Source: Patescibacteria group bacterium AH-259-L07
GTDB lineage: Bacteria; Patescibacteriota; Patescibacteriia; UBA2591; UBA6264
Length of the DNA stretch: 7,296 nucleotides
Reading direction: 5' to 3'
NCBI GenBank assembly: GCA_027718005.1
Contig: JALLOP010000073.1
Span: 1-7,296, forward strand
Part shown: positions 6,241 to 7,296 of the stretch, piece after piece
Position numbering within the stretch: the first letter of the stretch is position 1
Layout of the letters: each line of letters starts with the position of its first letter
Program-made: the position numbers and the translations under genes
Notes under the pieces: model-generated
Databases searched by the model: none
What the model was told of the DNA's origin: nothing
The model's input: only the letters and a program-made list of their open reading frames with translations

Positions 6241-6259
6241 CCTTACAAGGCGGATTTTT
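6237..6259 (+). terminator. Intrinsic terminator after the zinc-ribbon gene and leader ORF
   Basis: TCCGCCTT (6237-6244) pairs with AAGGCGGA (6247-6254), in practice seven pairs with loop TACA, followed by TTTTT (6255-6259). It ends the zinc-ribbon transcript before the tRNA-Asn gene and overlaps the alternative hairpin at 6199-6240. Confidence 0.85.
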
Positions 6260-6265
6260 ATTCTA

Positions 6266-6291
6266 GGATAATTTCTCTGGATAATTTCTCT
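6266..6291. repeat. Two tandem copies of a 13-bp unit
   Basis: GGATAATTTCTCT is present twice without interruption (6266-6278 and 6279-6291), then GG. It lies between the terminator and the tRNA promoter, partly over the likely -35 region. It may be a slippage duplication or a pair of binding sites. Confidence 0.85.
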
Positions 6292-6310
6292 GGTAGAACA
6301 ATATGAGTTA

Positions 6311-6319
6311 TGCTATAAT
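6311..6319 (+). promoter_or_regulatory. Extended -10 promoter of tRNA-Asn
   Basis: TGC plus a perfect TATAAT (6314-6319) is a consensus extended -10. A second overlapping TATAAT sits at 6319-6324. The -35 position (about 6291-6296, TGGTAG) is poor, as is common with extended -10 promoters. The predicted start near 6326 would put a perfect palindrome in the first bases of the transcript. Confidence 0.7.
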
Positions 6320-6323
6320 ATAA

Positions 6324-6356
6324 TATGAGTCTGTTGAATTGTTCAACAGCCTCATA
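6324..6356. promoter_or_regulatory. Palindrome at the tRNA transcription start (operator or 5' hairpin)
   Basis: CTGTTGAA (6331-6338) and TTCAACAG (6342-6349) are perfect inverted arms around TTG. After one T/C mismatch the symmetry continues with TATGAG/CTCATA, giving 14 pairs. There is no T-run after it, so it is not a terminator. It may be an operator for a dimeric regulator or a stem-loop at the 5' end of the tRNA precursor. Confidence 0.65.
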
Positions 6357-6383
6357 ATACTTAAATATAATCTTCGCCCGGGC

Positions 6384-6456
6384 TCTGGGGTAATTCAATT
6401 GGCAGAATGCGCCTCTGTTAAAGGTGATGTTGTTGGTTCAAGTCCAACCCCCAGAG
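6384..6456 (+). tRNA. tRNA-Asn (anticodon GTT)
   Basis: The cloverleaf is complete. The acceptor TCTGGGG pairs perfectly with CCCCAGA (6449-6455). TA fills positions 8-9. The D stem is ATTC/GAAT with loop AATTGGCA. The anticodon stem is CGCCT/AGGTG (one G-T pair) with loop CTGTTAA, so the anticodon GTT is at 6417-6419. The variable loop is ATGTT. The T arm is GTTGG/CCAAC with loop TTCAAGT. The discriminator is G6456, and U1-A72 plus G73 agree with bacterial tRNA-Asn. CCA is not encoded: the next bases are CCT. The flanks pair with each other for 11 further base pairs, making an 18-bp helix with the acceptor stem. A promoter, a terminator and asnS upstream complete the context. Confidence 0.95.
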
Positions 6457-6500
6457 CCTGGGCGAAAGATGAAACTCCTGTCGGGAGAGCTTTGACCGGA

Positions 6501-6524
6501 GAGCGAGGCAACCCCTCGCTTTTT
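6501..6524 (+). terminator. tRNA-Asn terminator
   Basis: AGCGAGG (6502-6508) pairs perfectly with CCTCGCT (6514-6520) around a five-base loop, followed by four more T. It ends the tRNA transcript about 45 bases past the mature 3' end and separates it from the promoter at 6543. Confidence 0.85.
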
Positions 6525-6542
6525 GGTTGGGGAAAATTGGTA

Positions 6543-6571
6543 TTGACAAAATTGAAAAAATGTGCTATGAT
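6543..6571 (+). promoter_or_regulatory. Near-consensus promoter of the last gene
   Basis: A perfect TTGACA (6543-6548) lies 17 bp before TATGAT (6566-6571), which is preceded by TGC (an extended -10). This is the strongest protein-gene promoter in the window. Transcription would start near 6578 and leave a leader of about 25 bases containing a strong ribosome-binding site. Confidence 0.85.
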
Positions 6572-6591
6572 AAAGATAATCAAAAGTTAGA

Positions 6592-6598
6592 AAGGAGG
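6592..6598 (+). promoter_or_regulatory. Strong Shine-Dalgarno sequence
   Basis: AAGGAGG sits five bases before ATG 6604 and fixes that start. It is the only well-placed strong ribosome-binding site in the window, in contrast to the SD-less starts at 47, 1038, 3662 and 5960. Confidence 0.9.
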
Positions 6599-6603
6599 AA
6601 TCT

Positions 6604-7176
6604 ATGGAAACCGTAGATATCTTGGAAACGGCGTGCTTCCCCAAGGGCTGTTTGATCGATCGTGAGATGCAGCTTATGTTAGCGACAGACTTGGTGCCTA
6701 AACTGAAAGCAACGGGACTGACTTTACCAGAATGGACGCGTGGCGCTGCTCTCCTCGAGGAACCACATCTCTCAAGGGTGAAGGCAATCGTTTGTCGAGG
6801 ATGTATGCTCACATCGTGTCTACACAACAGTAGGTATTCACCTATTGCTGAGGATGACCCGTTGCGTAGAGCCTTCAACCTCCCATACGGCGATCGGCTG
6901 GACTTTGAGCAAGAGGTGCTGGAAAAAATCCTTCCAGCGGATGAGGTTCGCAAGCTAGAGGAGCACGGCCTGGAAGTATTCAGGTGGATGTCGTCCTCAC
7001 GCAACCAAGTTCACATTACTATCAGGATAGGCGAGAAACACATCGATTACAGCTCAAACCTTCGCCAACGTCGGGTTGACTTTAGGGTCAACAACGAGGA
7101 ACAGCCTGCTCCTACCTCAATCACGTCTATCTCTGACGTAGTAAGAAGTATCACGGATGATGGGATAGGTGCCTAA
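6604..7176 (+). CDS. Unrecognised 190-aa cysteine-containing protein
   Basis: I do not recognise this protein. It is soluble, with no signal peptide or membrane segment, and mixed in charge. It has Cys11 and Cys16 near the N-terminus (ACFPKGC) and a tighter group Cys64, Cys67, Cys72 (VCRGCMLTSC), spaced like a metal or disulfide site. The middle (about 99-127) is predicted helical and acidic (DFEQEVLEKILPADEVRKLEEHGLEVF). The region 135-165 alternates in a beta-like pattern (QVHITIRIGEKHIDYSS). The tail is rich in Ser, Thr and Asp. Base composition is clearly higher in G+C, by eye about half against roughly a third in neighbours, and codons such as CTG, CGT and CGG are used freely. The near-consensus promoter, AAGGAGG site and own terminator mark an independent, probably well-expressed unit. 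The reverse strand is also open here, but signals exist only on this strand. Confidence 0.8.
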   Translation: METVDILETACFPKGCLIDREMQLMLATDLVPKLKATGLTLPEWTRGAALLEEPHLSRVKAIVCRGCMLTSCLHNSRYSPIAEDDPLRRAFNLPYGDRLDFEQEVLEKILPADEVRKLEEHGLEVFRWMSSSRNQVHITIRIGEKHIDYSSNLRQRRVDFRVNNEEQPAPTSITSISDVVRSITDDGIGA

Positions 7177-7183
7177 CCGTAAC

Positions 7184-7220
7184 CCGCCCACGAAAACCGT
7201 TCGGTTCTCTGGGCGGTTTT
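7184..7220 (+). terminator. Intrinsic terminator of the last gene
   Basis: CCGCCCA (7184-7190) pairs perfectly with TGGGCGG (7210-7216), and an inner helix around GAAAACC/GGTTCTC with loop GTTC stacks on top (one A/C mismatch). TTTT (7217-7220) follows. It begins eight bases after the TAA. Confidence 0.85.
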
Positions 7221-7296
7221 CATTACTACAAAGCTACAATTTCAAACATAAATTTACTCTCTAAACAGGTTCGAACCCCCGTAGTAGAACAAGTTC
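7221..7296. other. Non-coding edge with a GGTTCGAACC palindrome
   Basis: No gene is seen. A perfect 10-bp palindrome GGTTCGAACC (7268-7277) resembles a tRNA T-loop, and TTACTAC (7223-7229) can pair with GTAGTAG (7281-7287). The enclosed 51 bases are too few for a tRNA and no valid T-arm forms. It may be a tRNA-derived remnant or chance. Confidence 0.3.

Noticed and set aside
6467..6524. Glycine-riboswitch or other known riboswitch-like sequence (GGGAGAGC)
   Set aside because: The conserved aptamer core is absent, and the position after a tRNA is explained by a trailer and terminator.
6339..6590. Plus-strand open frame running across the tRNA-Asn gene
   Set aside because: It reads through the tRNA, its terminator and the next promoter; there is no ribosome-binding site and the RNA features explain the sequence.
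6438..7004. 188-codon minus-strand open frame opposite the last gene
   Set aside because: It is antisense to a gene with promoter, Shine-Dalgarno and terminator on the plus strand, and it runs into the tRNA sequence.
7223..7287. A tRNA formed by TTACTAC/GTAGTAG with a TTCGAA loop
   Set aside because: Only 51 bases lie between the acceptor-like arms, no proper T stem forms and the anticodon-like loop lacks T33.
1..7296. UGA recoding as in Gracilibacteria/SR1
   Set aside because: All confident genes run full length without in-frame TGA, and tryptophan is encoded by TGG.
1..7296. CRISPR array or insertion sequence
   Set aside because: No spaced identical repeats, transposase frame or terminal inverted repeats were found.

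Overview
The window is AT-rich, densely coded and almost entirely transcribed rightward. It looks like a chromosomal piece of a Candidate Phyla Radiation (Patescibacteria) bacterium. That placement is inferred from the mix of features: an NYN/DUF88-type small nuclease whose mRNA ends inside its own terminator hairpin, an archaeal-type asparaginyl-tRNA synthetase, gene starts mostly without Shine-Dalgarno sequences, and a tRNA with no encoded CCA. TGA is not recoded: the six confident protein genes run about 1,840 codons with no in-frame TGA.

Layout. Positions 3-44 hold the last codons of an unseen upstream gene. An NYN-domain protein follows (47-574), with its stop codon inside a terminator stem. 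Positions 585-1037 are mostly non-coding: one perfect DnaA box, a doubtful 55-residue basic ORF, a strong imperfect hairpin preceded by a partial tandem copy, and a second terminator. A promoter whose predicted start point is the ATG itself begins an apparent operon: a type II P-type cation ATPase (1038-3659), a Ca2+/cation antiporter (3662-4600) and asparaginyl-tRNA synthetase asnS (4620-5909). A second promoter with the same leaderless geometry drives a 60-residue zinc-ribbon protein (5960-6142).

The region 6143-6524 is the most interesting. Two bases after the zinc-ribbon stop codon lies a 20-codon ORF (6145-6207) with five consecutive asparagine codons. A possible antiterminator (6199-6240) and an overlapping intrinsic terminator (6237-6259) follow, and then a tRNA-Asn(GTT) gene (6384-6456) with its own promoter, a 5' palindrome, an unusually long leader-trailer stem and a terminator. 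With asnS just upstream, this has the geometry of an Asn-sensing transcription attenuator in an asparagine-charging locus. The AAT/AAC run could still be low-complexity chance.

The last gene (6604-7176) is unrecognised. It encodes a 190-residue cysteine-containing protein of clearly higher G+C, with its own near-consensus promoter, a strong AAGGAGG ribosome-binding site and a terminator, and it looks like an independent and possibly acquired unit. The two transporters probably act together in divalent-cation export. The synthetase and tRNA form the Asn-charging pair. No CRISPR array, insertion sequence or rRNA is visible.
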